From Azorinus chamasolen (taxonomy: Eukaryota > Mollusca > Bivalvia > Cardiida > Solecurtidae), in NCBI GenBank assembly GCA_963576725.1, contig OY755241.1, positions 33,234,853 through 33,298,852 on the forward strand: a DNA stretch of 64,000 bases, given 5' to 3'. Below, one piece after another: positions 20,489 to 30,355 of this stretch. Numbering within the stretch: position 1 is the stretch's first letter; each line of letters begins with the position of its first letter. The notes below the pieces were generated by a model. It ran no database searches and was not told the origin of the DNA. It worked only from the letters and a program-made list of their open reading frames with translations. Position numbers and translations under genes: made by a program.

Positions 20489-20735
20489 CCCTTTCCCTCA
20501 TACAAACGTGTTTTTACGCATTTGCAAACAGAGTAGACCCAGATCAGACGGCTCCTAGAGGAGCCGTCTGATCAGAGTCTGCTCTGTTTGCTAAAAGAAT
20601 CTGAGATATCAGTTTCTTAACTTTTCTTAAATGTCTACAGTGTTCCACTTACCATATTTCTTTATAACTATTTTCTTAATGAATATTCAGTAGGTATTGA
20701 ACTTTGGCCTAAATACAGAACAGGGAAAGGGTTAA
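20485..20735 (+). mobile_element. Family A MITE, full length
   Basis: TTAACCCTTTCCCTCATACAAAC to GAACAGGGAAAGGGTTAA. The hairpin is intact with apex CGGCTCCTAGAGGAGCCG. Arms carry the A/A-type central mismatch discussed in the findings. Confidence 0.85.
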
Positions 20736-21042
20736 TACTTATGGTGTCTTTATTTCATATATGGGGTTAAGGATTAAACCAGATTTTTTTTCATTTATGA
20801 ACATCTTATATTTTGTTTCAGTAAGGGTACATTTGAAAGTGAAAATATGGTGGGAATTACAAAATTTTTAAAAAAAAAAAGAAAGAAGTTTGTTAACCTT
20901 TTCCTTGTTTTCATGCATTTGCAAACAGAGTAGACCTATAGGAGCCACCTGATCAGGGTCCCTCTGTTTGCTTATATAATTTAATAGATATGTTTCTTTT
21001 AGTTCTAAAATGGCTGCAATGTTCCACTTCCATATTTCATTA

Positions 21043-22231
21043 TTGATCGCCGCTCATTTGATCGCCGCATGAGCGGCGATCACTAATGGAATGCTTAAAA
21101 GTATTTACCCATGTAGGAGGGGTAGCGACAAGTTTTACAAATTGGCTCACATGAGAGCGTGGCAGAGAATAGTTTCTACCTGCATTATTGATGTAGTGAA
21201 ATATGTGATGTAAAAACCTTCATACGATGTTTAAAAAGAAATTTATCAAACAAATGTACAATAATAATTATAATTATGACACTTTTTTCGTCGAAGTATC
21301 GACATTAAATGCCAAAAACAGTTTTGTAAACATAAATGAAGCCGGGTCAAAGTCGCAGAATTGAAGCCGGGTCAAAACTGTAGTCGTGCACCTGTTTGCG
21401 GTGCTCTCGTTCTAAATTATGCCCTTCAGAGATATACATTACAAGACGGGAAAACGTGCTCGAATTTGAAAAATAAGATCATTTGAATCGACAGTCGATA
21501 TGTTAATTCAAACAGACATGGTTATTATTCTACCGGAGGCTCTACATGGTCAAAATCGAATTCCGTCGTCTCGGTTTCTATTTTTAGATAGGACTAAAGT
21601 CACTCGTTAATGGAACTGAACAGGCTATATTTAGGTCTATGACCATCACCGCCCTTGTTAGAGTTTATTGATTAAATTATCATGAGAGTGATAAATGTTG
21701 TAATGAAGTTTTATTGTTTTATTTATTTTTATTTAAAAAAGTCGTTTTATTTTTTTTATTTAAAAAAGTCGTCAATATAGTAGCATGATAACTTTATATA
21801 CATCTTCAATTTCCCTTGAAGTATGTCTGGCCTGATAGCGTAGTGGTTACCACGGTCGCCTATCGTGCAGTCAGCCCTGGTTCGATTCTCACCGCTGACG
21901 AAAAAAAAATTTCTCTCTTTTTCCTTTCTATTTTTTTTTAATGGCGGTTTGGGTTTTTACTGGGATAGTTAATGATAATTATCCATATTAAGTGTTTTTT
22001 CTTTCAACTTATACGTTATTTTTGGATGCAATCTTGGTCAAGTTCAAATATGGATCATGTCGGGTTCGGAACTAGGTCACTACGTCATTACACTCAAGAG
22101 GCTACATATTTCGTTAAGTTTTTAATGAAATGTTGTATTTCAATTGTCTTAACAAAACAGTTCCTTATTAAAAACCTTCCTTGTACACAAATTTCGCGGC
22201 GATCCAATGCCTTGCATCAGTATTCGTCTTG
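21043..22231. mobile_element. Element O: about 1.2 kb insertion with GATCGCCGC hairpin
   Basis: It interrupts an A MITE with little or no target duplication. Near its left end is a hairpin GATCGCCGCTCA/TGAGCGGCGATC (21045-21081) enclosing a third GATCGCCGC; GCGGCGATC recurs at 22195-22203 near the right end. It carries a 23 bp direct duplication (AAGCCGGGTCAAA, near 21340 and 21365) and a SINE head. No coding potential recognised. The class is unknown. Confidence 0.55.
21829..21909 (+). mobile_element. tRNA-derived SINE head (pseudo-tRNA) with A-run
   Basis: TAGCGTAGTGG (21836-21846) matches the pol III A box and GGTTCGATTC (21879-21888) the B box at normal spacing. The acceptor, anticodon and T stems do not pair properly, so it is not a working tRNA. 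A run of nine A follows. It resembles tRNA-Asp/Glu-like SINE heads. Confidence 0.6.
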
Positions 22232-22262
22232 TAACTATTTTGTCCATTAATATGCAATAGGT

Positions 22263-23512
22263 ATAGGACTAGTATGTGTGGTGGCAGTGGATGGAGAATG
22301 TATCAAGGGAGAAAATCGGTTGCATTACTGTCAATATTCATTTCTAGTTGTCTCCCTTGTACATTGTTCTTCGTTTTTTGGGGGGCGATCGTGATTTTTT
22401 ATTTTAAATGACTTCTGCGCTTTTTCCTGACCACAAAATACAAGTATTCATAGTACAGAATCCTACATTTTAAGTCCACGATTCACATTTTGGTTACCAA
22501 AATAACACTAAATAAAAAATAAAAACAACCCTTTCCGGCAAAATAATACCATTCAGTTAATTCTTTCTCTTGTGTCCTCATTTCACGGTGCACGGTGAAA
22601 CCAGAACTACTGGGAATATCAGTTTCATGTTGAAAATTTGCTATAATCCTTATGTTTTGAATGGTAAAATCAGTTCAGCAAGGTAAAAATTGTTATTTGT
22701 TAACCTATGTCTTTATATCGATGCAACAACTGCGTCTAAATGGATTATGCAGGTGCGTGGATAATTAACGGAAATGGAATTTTCTAAAAAACGACGCCGT
22801 TACGTTGGTAACATGACGCTATGACGCTCGAATTGGCGAATTTTTTTACACGAGTTTTCACCATTTGTTCGTCATCAATTTGCAGTCATATTTCAAACAC
22901 ATCATTTTAATTTCTTTATTTTGCTGCTAATCTGTGCACCCCTGATCAACATGCAAAAGGATCGGTGCAGACCAATGATGGCAATATCGATATAAAAGTC
23001 CAAATGTTTTAAATAGACTATACGGCATCGATTGTAAAGCAGACAGCAGTCAATTTAATAATCATTTATCTATATAGTTAGAGAATAAGCTTGTATGTGG
23101 TGGAATGTTTGCTAGATCAAACACACGAGTGTTTGTCACTTTTTGAATGAAAACGTGTCCATGCTTGAACAAACAGTCTGTGTATAGTAGACAAACGGTG
23201 TTAGGGTAAAATTGTGTGTTTACATACCTTATATATATATTCGTGTTGTAAACCTGCCAGGAGAAAATATATAGATCTGTTTCACTGTTTTATTAGAAAT
23301 AGCATCCATCAGCATTTAAAGGAATTTTGATGAAACGTACTGACAAGGTATGACCTCAATTTTTAACCATATATTTCGGTGTTTATACTTCAGGCAGAAA
23401 CACTAGTGAGCTATGCATGAATATACATGAATGGTGTTGGTGTCAGTTTGATAAAATGCATTGATTTATGAGTATGATTCAGAATTTCATTATTATTCTA
23501 TCTCTTGTTATA
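22263..23512. other. MITE-free stretch, possible regulatory DNA
   Basis: Together with O this is the longest stretch outside the AKNA-like exon without any TTAA or D element. It has locally more CpG (22780-22840), an X-box-like palindrome GTTAC-GTTG-GTAAC (22799-22812), and CTGACAAG|GTATGA (23341-23354), which would serve as a donor. It could hold a promoter and first non-coding exon of the AKNA-like gene, whose 5' UTR exon begins at a splice acceptor. This is inference only. Confidence 0.3.
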
Positions 23513-23762
23513 GTAACCCTTTCCCTGTTCTGTATTTAGGCCAAATTTCAATACCTACTGAATATTCATGAAGAAAATAGTTATAAAGAAATATGGAAGG
23601 TGGACCATTGTAGCCATTTTAGAAAGAAAAGAAAGAGATATTTCAAATTCCACTAGCAAACAGAGTAGACCCTGATCAGACGGCTCCTCTAGGAGCCGTC
23701 TGATCTGGGTCTACTCTGTTTGCAAATGCGTGAAAACACGATTGTATGAGGGAAAGGGTTAA
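23513..23762 (-). mobile_element. Family A MITE, full length, near-perfect hairpin
   Basis: GTAACCCTTTCCCTGTTCTG to ATGAGGGAAAGGGTTAA. The hairpin arms GCAAACAGAGTAGACCC/GGGTCTACTCTGTTTGC around GGCTCCTCTAGGAGCC differ at a single position. A 30 bp duplication (TTCTTACCTAGATCAGG) follows at 23807-23868. Confidence 0.85.
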
Positions 23763-23875
23763 ACAGTTGAACTTTAACACAGAAAACATAGAACTTGCAA
23801 AAGTTCTTACCTAGATCAGGCGTGATGTTGGTTCTTACCTAGATCAGGTATGATGTCAGTCTTATAAGGATGTGT

Positions 23876-24123
23876 TTAACCCTTTACTCCATGAATATTC
23901 ATGAAAGACAATTGACAATATCATGAATATCAATTAGATTGATTTTAAATGGCATATTAACACATGAAATGTTTGCTAAAGCAGAAACTGTAGAATCAGA
24001 TCTATATTATTCCATAAGCAAATAGAGCAAACCCTGACTAGACAGCTCCTATTACAGCTGTCAGATATGGGTCTACTCTGTTTCCATAGGCATATAAAAG
24101 TGTATTATGGAATAAAGGGTTAA
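23876..24123 (+). mobile_element. Family B MITE
   Basis: TTAACCCTTTACTCCATGAATATTC to TTATGGAATAAAGGGTTAA. Hairpin apex decayed to CAGCTCCTATTACAGCTG. Confidence 0.8.
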
Positions 24124-24160
24124 CCATGGGAAACTAGTGTAATGACAAAATAGTTATAAC

Positions 24161-24596
24161 TGTAACGTGCAAACCGAGAGACCCAGCAACAACAAACCCT
24201 GTCGATGCAAACTTAAGCTCACATCAAGAGATGTTTGTTGCGTTATACATATACTCCACTTCCCAAGATACAATGATCTGGTCAGCCTCATTTGCATAAG
24301 TACCAACGTTCTATGAACGTTACATTACTCTCCCCTCCGAGAAGTCTCGTCCCGAGACTTGGACCCTGGGAGACCCGTGGGTAAGGCAACTCCGGTCTGG
24401 CAGTTGTCTTTATCCCACCGCTGCCACCATTTGTAACGTGCAAACCGAGAGACCCAGCAACAACAAACCCTGTCGATGCAAAGCTTAAGCTAACATCAAG
24501 AGATGTTTGTTAGGTTATATATATACTCCACTTCCCAAGATACAATGATCTGGTCAGCCTCATTTGAATAAGTACCAACGTTCTACGAACGTTACA
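24161..24596 (-). mobile_element. TRIM: miniature LTR retrotransposon
   Basis: Two direct repeats of 164-165 bp (24161-24324, 24432-24596), each TGTAACG...CGTTACA and about 95% alike by eye, flank a 107 bp interior with no coding capacity. On the minus strand, AATGGTGGCAGCGGTGGGAT follows the 5' LTR (primer-binding-site position) and GGAGGGGAGAG precedes the 3' LTR (polypurine tract). TAAC (24157-24160) and TAAT (24597-24600) are a 4 bp target duplication with one change; collapsing them restores the A-family AGTTATAATGAAAT. It needs enzymes from elsewhere to move. Confidence 0.8.
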
Positions 24597-24666
24597 TAAT
24601 GAAATATTGATGGCGTAACATTGTAGCCATTTTAGAAAGTAAAGAAACAGATCTATCAACTTTCCA

Positions 24667-24876
24667 TTAATCCTTTCGCTGCCAATGCCGGATCTGTGAT
24701 TACGAATGCAAACAGTTTGGATCCTGATGAGACGCCGAGTTACTCGGCGTCTCATCAGGATCCAAACTGTTTATTACTGTTACTATGTTTTTGAAACAAA
24801 AATGAAGAAAATGAATGAAAATTTGTAGCAGACAACAAAGTTAGCAGATGACATAATTTGGCAGTGAAAGGGTTAA
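24667..24876 (+). mobile_element. Family I MITE with perfect hairpin
   Basis: TTAATCCTTTCGCTGCC to GGCAGTGAAAGGGTTAA. The hairpin GTTTGGATCCTGATGAGACG/CGTCTCATCAGGATCCAAAC meets at CCGAGTTACTCGG. This is the best copy of the G/I group and was inserted into the A element. Confidence 0.8.
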
Positions 24877-24956
24877 TTAGCAAACAGAGCAGACCCTGAT
24901 CAGACGGCTCCTACAGGTTTGCAAATGCAAGAAAAGCCGTTTATATGAATGAAAGG

Positions 24957-25178
24957 TTAACCCTTTCCCTGATCTATGTTTATTGCAAATACCTACTCAA
25001 TATTCATTAACAAAATAGCTATAAAGAAATATGAAAGGTGGAACATTGTAGACATTTTAGAGAGCTAAGAAACAAAAAATTCTATTAGCAAACAGAGCAG
25101 ACCCTGATCAGACGGCTCCTAGAGGATCTACTCTGTTTGCAAATGCGTGAAAACACATTTATATGAAGGAAAGGTTAA
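24957..25178 (-). mobile_element. Family A MITE, one hairpin arm shortened
   Basis: TTAACCCTTTCCCTGATCTATG to TATGAAGGAAAGGTTAA. It shares the TTAA at 24957-24960 with the preceding copy. The hairpin reads CGGCTCCTAGAGGATCTACTC, with one arm mostly deleted. Confidence 0.8.
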
Positions 25179-25837
25179 ACACTGAACAACCATCCCCCTT
25201 TGAACAAAAATCTCAGAGAGATGATTCTAAAGAGTCTTCAAAACACAGGATTTAGTTGAAAAATATAGAAACAATTCTTTGACGAAAATTCTGAGAGTGG
25301 GAGATCCTTCTAAAACAAAAGTAGCAATATTAAAAGAGAAAATTGCAGACTGGGTTTTATCGAGTCTGTTCATGAATAGTCATTAAATGTGCAACAATAC
25401 TCACTCCCCCTAGCACCGGCTTAATTAAGCAGTATTAATTTTTCAAAACTAATAACATCGAAACTAATGATCCTAATAACATCGAAACTAATGATCCGGA
25501 AATACTCAAAAATATAACAACAATAAGACTCGGTTTTATCAAGTCTGTTTATGAGTAGTCGTTAAAAGTGCAACACTACTCACGTCCCCAAGCGCCGGTT
25601 TTAGCTTAAAGTTTACTTTACACATCTCATAAATCCCTCTGCAATGTGTTGACTGATCTGGATCTACTCTGTCAGCAATTTTCCTGTTTGTGTTTTCCTA
25701 TAATATGTGACTGGTGTTATGATTGTCATAATTCATTTCTTTTCTAACATATCATTCTGGGTATTGATCCTTCATGAGGCTAGTTCATGATTTTCAACAT
25801 CACATCTTGATCCAGACTGTATAATTATTATAGCTTC
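25179..25837. repeat. Imperfect direct duplication in unassigned DNA
   Basis: A block around GTCTGTTCATGAATAGTCATT...ACTCACTCCCCCTAGCACCGG (about 25365-25420) recurs as GTCTGTTTATGAGTAGTCGTT...CTCACGTCCCCAAGCGCCGG (about 25538-25595). AATAACATCGAAACTAATGA is also doubled at 25448-25497. These may be degraded retro-element ends; no reading frame is seen. Confidence 0.5.
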
Positions 25838-26093
25838 ATAAGCAAACAGAGCAGACCTTGATCAGTTTGCAAATGCATGAAAGTGTGTTTATATGAAGGA
25901 AAGACTTAACCCTTTATTCCATGAATAGTTATGTAAGAAATAATGACATCATGAAGTGAATACTAATAATCAGATGAATATTTATACTGAAATTATGAAC
26001 ATGAGAAGTTTCAGCCAGCAATCAGCAGACCCTAAGCTGACAGGAGCCATCTGATCTTGGTCTTCTCTGTTTGCAAAGGTGTTTAATTAGACT
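25838..26093 (+). mobile_element. Collapsed core plus family B MITE
   Basis: AAGCAAACAGAGCAGACCTTGATCAG joins TTTGCAAATGCATGAAAG, showing a hairpin reduced to one arm, up to 25909. A family B copy then runs from TTAACCCTTTATTCCATG (25906) to GCAAAGGTGTTTAATTAG. Confidence 0.65.
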
Positions 26094-26301
26094 CATCCAT
26101 CTTGCCACATGTCCATAGTTGAAGTACCGGTATTATCTATGAACTATTCAGTAAAGGCTTAAATATCATTTATATTTCTCTTTGTACTATTGTTTAATTC
26201 ATAAGTACTACAATCGTGTATTACCATAGATACAAATAGTCTGGATCCTGATACTATTGTTGTCTGTTGTAATTCTGAATAATGTTTTTTCTCTTATATA
26301 T

Positions 26302-26551
26302 ATAACCCTTTCCCTGTTCTATGTTTATTACAATTTTCAATACCTACCGAATATTCATAGACAAAATAGTTATTATGAAATATTACAGGTGGAACATTGT
26401 AGTCATTTTAGAAAGTAAAGAAATAGATCTATCAAATTCCATTAGCAAACAGAGTAGACTCTGATCAGATGGCTCCAATAAGAGCCATCTGATCAGGATA
26501 TACTCTGTTTGCAAATGCATAAAAACATGTTTATATGAGGGAAAGGGTTAA
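26302..26551 (-). mobile_element. Family A MITE, full length
   Basis: ATAACCCTTTCCCTGTTCTATG to TATGAGGGAAAGGGTTAA. Hairpin with apex TGGCTCCAATAAGAGCCA. Confidence 0.85.
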
Positions 26552-26933
26552 CCAAAACAGGTCAGTCAGAGTATCCGAGAGTTTGAGTAACCCAGTATCT
26601 CATTGGGATCTAAACTGTGTGCCATGGTGTTCACAAATTGAATGCAAGAGTTAATCAATACAGATTTATGAAACCTCTTCATAGAACTTGATCCTGAATT
26701 GGCATCACAATCAAACTCCTCATATTTCTAAAGAAACTAATTTGGTATGCTTGATAAAAGGTTTTGAAATCATATCACTTGACATGTGATCTTTTATCTC
26801 CCAATTTTGAATACATGTTTATTTTAGTTCTATCATCAGCAATTATATAAGCACTAATGTTTGAATACTCTATTCAATTTCATGCAGACTTTTTTGGATA
26901 AAAAAAAAAGAATTGAATATCACGAATACAAAC
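26552..26933. other. Unassigned DNA with a G/I relic
   Basis: CAGTATCTCATTGGGATCTAAACTGTG near 26600 is one arm of a G/I core. Nothing else is recognised. Confidence 0.45.
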
Positions 26934-27065
26934 TGAACTCTTTGAAAGCAGGAAATATACTGGCATTTGTATTTGCAAACAATGCCAGTCCCGATCAGAG
27001 GGCTCCTTTAGGGGCACCCTTGATCAGAGTATTTACTGTTTGTCATTCATAACTCCTCTCATAAA
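26934..27065 (+). mobile_element. Family F MITE, partial
   Basis: AACTCTTTGAAAGCAGG, then GCAAACAATGCCAGTCCCGATCAG with apex GGCTCCTTTAGGGGC and TTTACTGTTTGTCATTC. The right half is replaced by a tandem repeat. Confidence 0.65.
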
Positions 27066-27150
27066 TTGGACACATATTTTGTCATTAAACATGCTTCTCA
27101 TAAATTGAACACATATTTTGTCATTAAACATTCCTCTCATAAATTGAACA
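27042..27150. repeat. 46 bp tandem repeat, 2.4 copies
   Basis: CTCTCATAAATTGRACACAT followed by ATTTTGTCATTAAACATNCC repeats. It begins inside the F element, so it arose from MITE sequence. DNA from 27151 to 27401 shows no further feature. Confidence 0.75.
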
Positions 27151-27401
27151 CATAGCCAGATCCAACTACATCATATGATACTGCTTGATCGCTAAAGAAG
27201 ACATGTGCATTACAGTGGAAAATTCCAAAGAAAGTAATAGGCCTATAAGCGTATTCTTCTGAGTTATGAAATATTATACTCCAATTGATGATGTCAGAAG
27301 AAGAGAATAATCTACATCATTGCTCTCATAAACCATTGTTACTCAATGGACTGTGATGGATCAATCTGGTTTAAAATTTCAGCATTCAAAAATATCAACC
27401 T

Positions 27402-27480
27402 CTTCCATCATACAAACACTTTTTCATGCCTTTGCAGGGTAAACCCAGATTAGTTGGCTCCAGAAAGAGCTGTCTGATTA
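27402..27480 (-). mobile_element. Family A/B fragment cut by a C MITE
   Basis: CCTCTTCCATCATACAAAC and a damaged core GTAAACCCAGATTAGTTGGCTCCAGAAAGAGC, ending at the TTAA of the next element. Confidence 0.5.
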
Positions 27481-27708
27481 ACCCTATCCCTCATAGGCTA
27501 TTTTTAGATCCAACCACTTTAAACAAATCTACCGAAAAGGACCATCATTTATTAGAGAAAAGACATTTTTTAGAATTTTGTAGTTTGAAACCATTGTGAT
27601 AAATAGAGCATTTGTTCCTTTGGAGCAAATGCTCTATTTATCACAATGGTTTCAACAGGTGATTTTTACAGAGGTGTAGAAAGGCGTATTTATGGAGGAA
27701 AGGGTTAA
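27478..27708 (-). mobile_element. Family C MITE, intact hairpin
   Basis: TTAACCCTATCCCTCATAGGC to TTATGGAGGAAAGGGTTAA. The hairpin ACCATTGTGATAAATAGAGC / GCTCTATTTATCACAATGG has apex TTGTTCCTTTGGAGCAA. Confidence 0.85.
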
Positions 27709-27836
27709 GGTCTTACATGTTTGCTTAGTCAGCAGTTGCTCAAAAGCTTGAAAGATTTTACAGCATGATAGATTTAGATTTTTGTTTTCCATTTCTTTTC
27801 GAAATCAAACAATTTAGGTCTTGATGAGATACCAAG

Positions 27837-28084
27837 TTAACCCTTTCCCTCATATAAACGCGTTTTCACACACTTGCAAACAGAGTAGACCCAGATCAGA
27901 TGGCTCCTATAGGAGCCCTCTGCTCTGTTTGCTAATGGAATTTGAAATATCTGTTTATTTACTTTCTTAAAGTGTCTACAATGTTCCACCTTCCATATTT
28001 CATTATAACTGTTTTGTCCATGACTATTCAGTAGGTATTGAAATTTAGAATTTTAGAATAAGTATAGAACAGGGAAAGGGTTAA
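27837..28084 (+). mobile_element. Family A MITE inside a G/I relic
   Basis: TTAACCCTTTCCCTCATATAAAC to GAACAGGGAAAGGGTTAA. The right hairpin arm is shortened. The flanks (TTGATGAGATACCAAG on the left; a second GACCCTGATGAAATGCCAAG on the right) are G/I-like. Confidence 0.8.
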
Positions 28085-28199
28085 TACATATAGTATCAAA
28101 CAGTTTAGACCCTGATGAAATGCCAAGTTACTGGGAATGTCTTGAAGTGGAATTGTTTGCGAAGGTTATAACAAAATTCACTTGTAGTGTGGGTGATGT

Positions 28200-28430
28200 T
28201 TAACCCTTTCCTCCATAAATATGACTTTCTACGCCTCTGTAAAAGTCACTTTTTGAAACCATGGTGATAAATAGAGCATTTGCTCCAAAGGAGCAAATGC
28301 TCTATTTATCACAATGGTTTCAGAACTACAAAATTCTAAAGAAATTTCCTTTTCTCTAGTTAGTGCTCCTTTTCGGTAGATTTATTCAAAGAGGTTGGAT
28401 CTAAAAATAGCCTATGGAGGAATGGGTTAA
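28200..28430 (+). mobile_element. Family C MITE, intact hairpin
   Basis: TTAACCCTTTCCTCCATAAATATG to CTATGGAGGAATGGGTTAA. The hairpin is almost perfect, apex TTGCTCCAAAGGAGCAA. Confidence 0.85.
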
Positions 28431-28716
28431 CTGTGGCTATGATCTTATAACAATAAGTCTATTATTAACATGAAAACCTAGATAAGACATGCAATAAAAA
28501 GAGGATTTGCCAAATCAATTATTGGTCTTTATCAGTTAGTCTTTATTGGACAAAAATTGTTGTGCATTATTGATGTTGACAATATACAGTAAGTGACTTA
28601 ACATTCTTCTCATTTGTTTATTAAAAAAACACTTTGAGTGTGAACAGGATCAATGGCTCGTCTACAGTAAATATCTGTCTTTAGTGACCATTAGAAAGAC
28701 ATCTAATTCTAGGTCT

Positions 28717-29152
28717 TTAACCCTTTACTCCATGCATATTCATGTAAGAAATACTGACATCATGAATATTAATTAACGTAGTTTCTATAGTGTTGTATTA
28801 ATTAGGAAAAATTTTGTCCTGATGAAAACTGTATAATCAGATCTATATTACATCATAAGCAGACAGAGCAGACCCTGATCAGACTGGTCCTGTTTGCAAA
28901 GGCGTAGATTAACCCATTCCCTCATATTGATGACTCTGTAGAAGTCACTTTGTGAAACCATTGTGATAAATAGAGTATTTGCTCATATAGGAGCAAATGC
29001 TCTATTTATCACAATGGTTTTCAAACTACAAAATTCTAAAACTTTCCTTTTCTCTAGTTAATGCTCCTTTTCATTAGATTTATTCAAAGAGGTTGGATCT
29101 AAAAATAGCCTATGAGGGAATTGGTTAAGGTGTAGAAGGAGTAAAGGGTTAA
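28717..29152 (+). mobile_element. Family B MITE, middle layer
   Basis: TTAACCCTTTACTCCATGCATATTC to AGGAGTAAAGGGTTAA. The C MITE interrupts its right arm at GGCGTAGA-TTAA. Its own hairpin has collapsed (GACTGGTCCTGTTTGC). Confidence 0.75.
28909..29128 (+). mobile_element. Family C MITE, innermost layer
   Basis: TTAACCCATTCCCTCATATTG to CTATGAGGGAATTGGTTAA, with apex TTGCTCATATAGGAGCAA. It is the youngest of the three nested elements. Confidence 0.8.
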
Positions 29153-29388
29153 GGCAGGTGGTAGCTTAAAGCAGGTCAAAAGTAATGCAGGAAGTTCCTG
29201 TAGGAGCTATCTGCATTGATTTTGCCCTGCATTAAGCAGCCACCTGCTTTCAAAATCATATGTTGAATCAATAAAGGGTCAGTTAAGACAAGTTCTACTG
29301 CAAATTCGAAATCATCAGAGGAAACCATCAAAATTGTATAAACTACTATTCTTACTTAAATTTTCATAGTGTATTACATTAGTTCCAT

Positions 29389-29600
29389 TTACCCTTACAA
29401 TGATGAGTTGTCAAATTGACTATTCCAAAATTCAAACAGGTCAAGCTTACAGTGAATATTCATGGATTGTTTTAAAGAAAAATGTAACATGACAAACAGT
29501 GCAGACCCACATTAGAGGGCTCCTCTTGGAGCCCTCTCATCTGGGTCTACACTGTTTGCAATGGACATTAGTGACATGTTTCCTACAGTGAAAGAGTTAA
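29389..29600 (-). mobile_element. Family E MITE
   Basis: TTTACCCTTACAATGATGAG to TACAGTGAAAGAGTTAA. The hairpin ACAAACAGTGCAGACCC...GGGTCTACACTGTTTGC has apex GGGCTCCTCTTGGAGCCC. Confidence 0.75.
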
Positions 29601-29684
29601 CTATCCGGACAAACTCAACCAAATAGAGGAGACCCAGATCAAACTGCTCCCAAAGGAGCCATTTGCTACCATGTCAATCTACTC
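29601..29684. mobile_element. Family M core fragment
   Basis: CCAAATAGAGGAGACCCAGATCAAACTGC with apex CTGCTCCCAAAGGAGCCA; the second arm is truncated. Confidence 0.5.
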
Positions 29685-29920
29685 TAACCCTTTCCCTCAT
29701 ATAAACACCTTTTAACACAAACAGAATAGACCCAGGTAAGACCGATCCTACAGGAACTGTCTGATAAGGGTCATCCCTGTTTGCTTATGAAATTATAATA
29801 CATGTAGATCTGACTCTACAGCTGTTGCCTCCAGTACTTAAAATTTCCTGTGTTTTACATGCTATTAAAACAATTCAGCTTATAAATATTCATGTTATCA
29901 TTTCTAGCATGAATATTAAA
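29685..29920 (-). mobile_element. Family B MITE, degenerate
   Basis: CTAACCCTTTCCCTCATATAAAC, a partial hairpin (CCGATCCTACAGGAACTG), TTGCTTATGAAATTATAATA and CAGCTTATAAATATTCATG. The far end is eroded. Confidence 0.65.
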
Positions 29921-30246
29921 CAGTTATCAAAATGGTACAAAATTGAATTATTCAGCTTTAACTTTCAGTATTCAATTCATTATCAAGCATCAGCTCAGAT
30001 AAGAATTTGCTCAAAATCTGTCCAAATTGGATACCAGTAATTGAGAATGAGCTCATATTTATAACCTCAATGCCTGGATTTCACTAAAGCTATAAGAGAT
30101 ATTCAAGCATTTAATCATCAGAAGGTGTGGTTGGAATTACTGTATTTATCCCAAATATGCAGACAGCCAATCTATCCTCTCCGCTTACGAGTCATTATAG
30201 CACCGTTTTGATAACTTTAAATGAAACTTACAGACTTTCAGGATGT
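29921..30246. other. Intergenic DNA, no feature seen
   Basis: No repeat, exon or structure recognised. Confidence 0.45.
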
Positions 30247-30345
30247 AGAACCTGATTTAACTTCTCGACCAGGAGCAGTTTTATCTGGGTCTGCACTATT
30301 TACCTGAGTTAGTTTGTCGAGATATTTAGGGTACAGTAATTATGG
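30247..30345. mobile_element. Family M right-half fragment
   Basis: CAGGAGCAGTTTTATCTGGG, TCTGCACTATTTACC and the end TTTGTCGAGATATTTAGGG. Confidence 0.5.
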
Positions 30346-30355
30346 TAGATTGTGA

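Larger units (their letters stand above)
20890..22262 (+). mobile_element. Family A MITE split by element O
   Basis: The left part (TTAACCTTTTCCTTG to CCATATTTCATTAT, 20890-21042) matches family A. The continuation TAACTATTTTGTCCATTAAT and AATAGGTATAGG reappears at 22232-22262. The terminal GAAAGGGTTAA is not found. Confidence 0.65.
24139..24960 (-). mobile_element. Family A MITE split by a TRIM and an I MITE
   Basis: Host pieces are TGACAAAATAGTTATAAC (to 24160), TAATGAAATATTGATGG... (24597-24666) and TTAGCAAACAGAGCAGACCC... to GAAAGGTTAA (24877-24960). The second hairpin arm is deleted after CTCCTACAGG. The order matches family A when both insertions are removed. Confidence 0.7.
28663..29302 (+). 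mobile_element. Family D2 element, outermost of three nested layers
   Basis: Left TIR TACAGTAAATATCTGTCTTTAGTG (28663) and right end AGTTAAGACAAGTTCTACTG (to 29302). The B MITE sits at the TTAA following TTCTAGGTC, and the D hairpin resumes at GGCAGGTGGTAGCTTAAAGC. Confidence 0.75.

Noticed and set aside
21829..21900. A functional tRNA gene
   Set aside because: A and B boxes are present, but the acceptor, anticodon and T stems fail to pair; a SINE head fits better.
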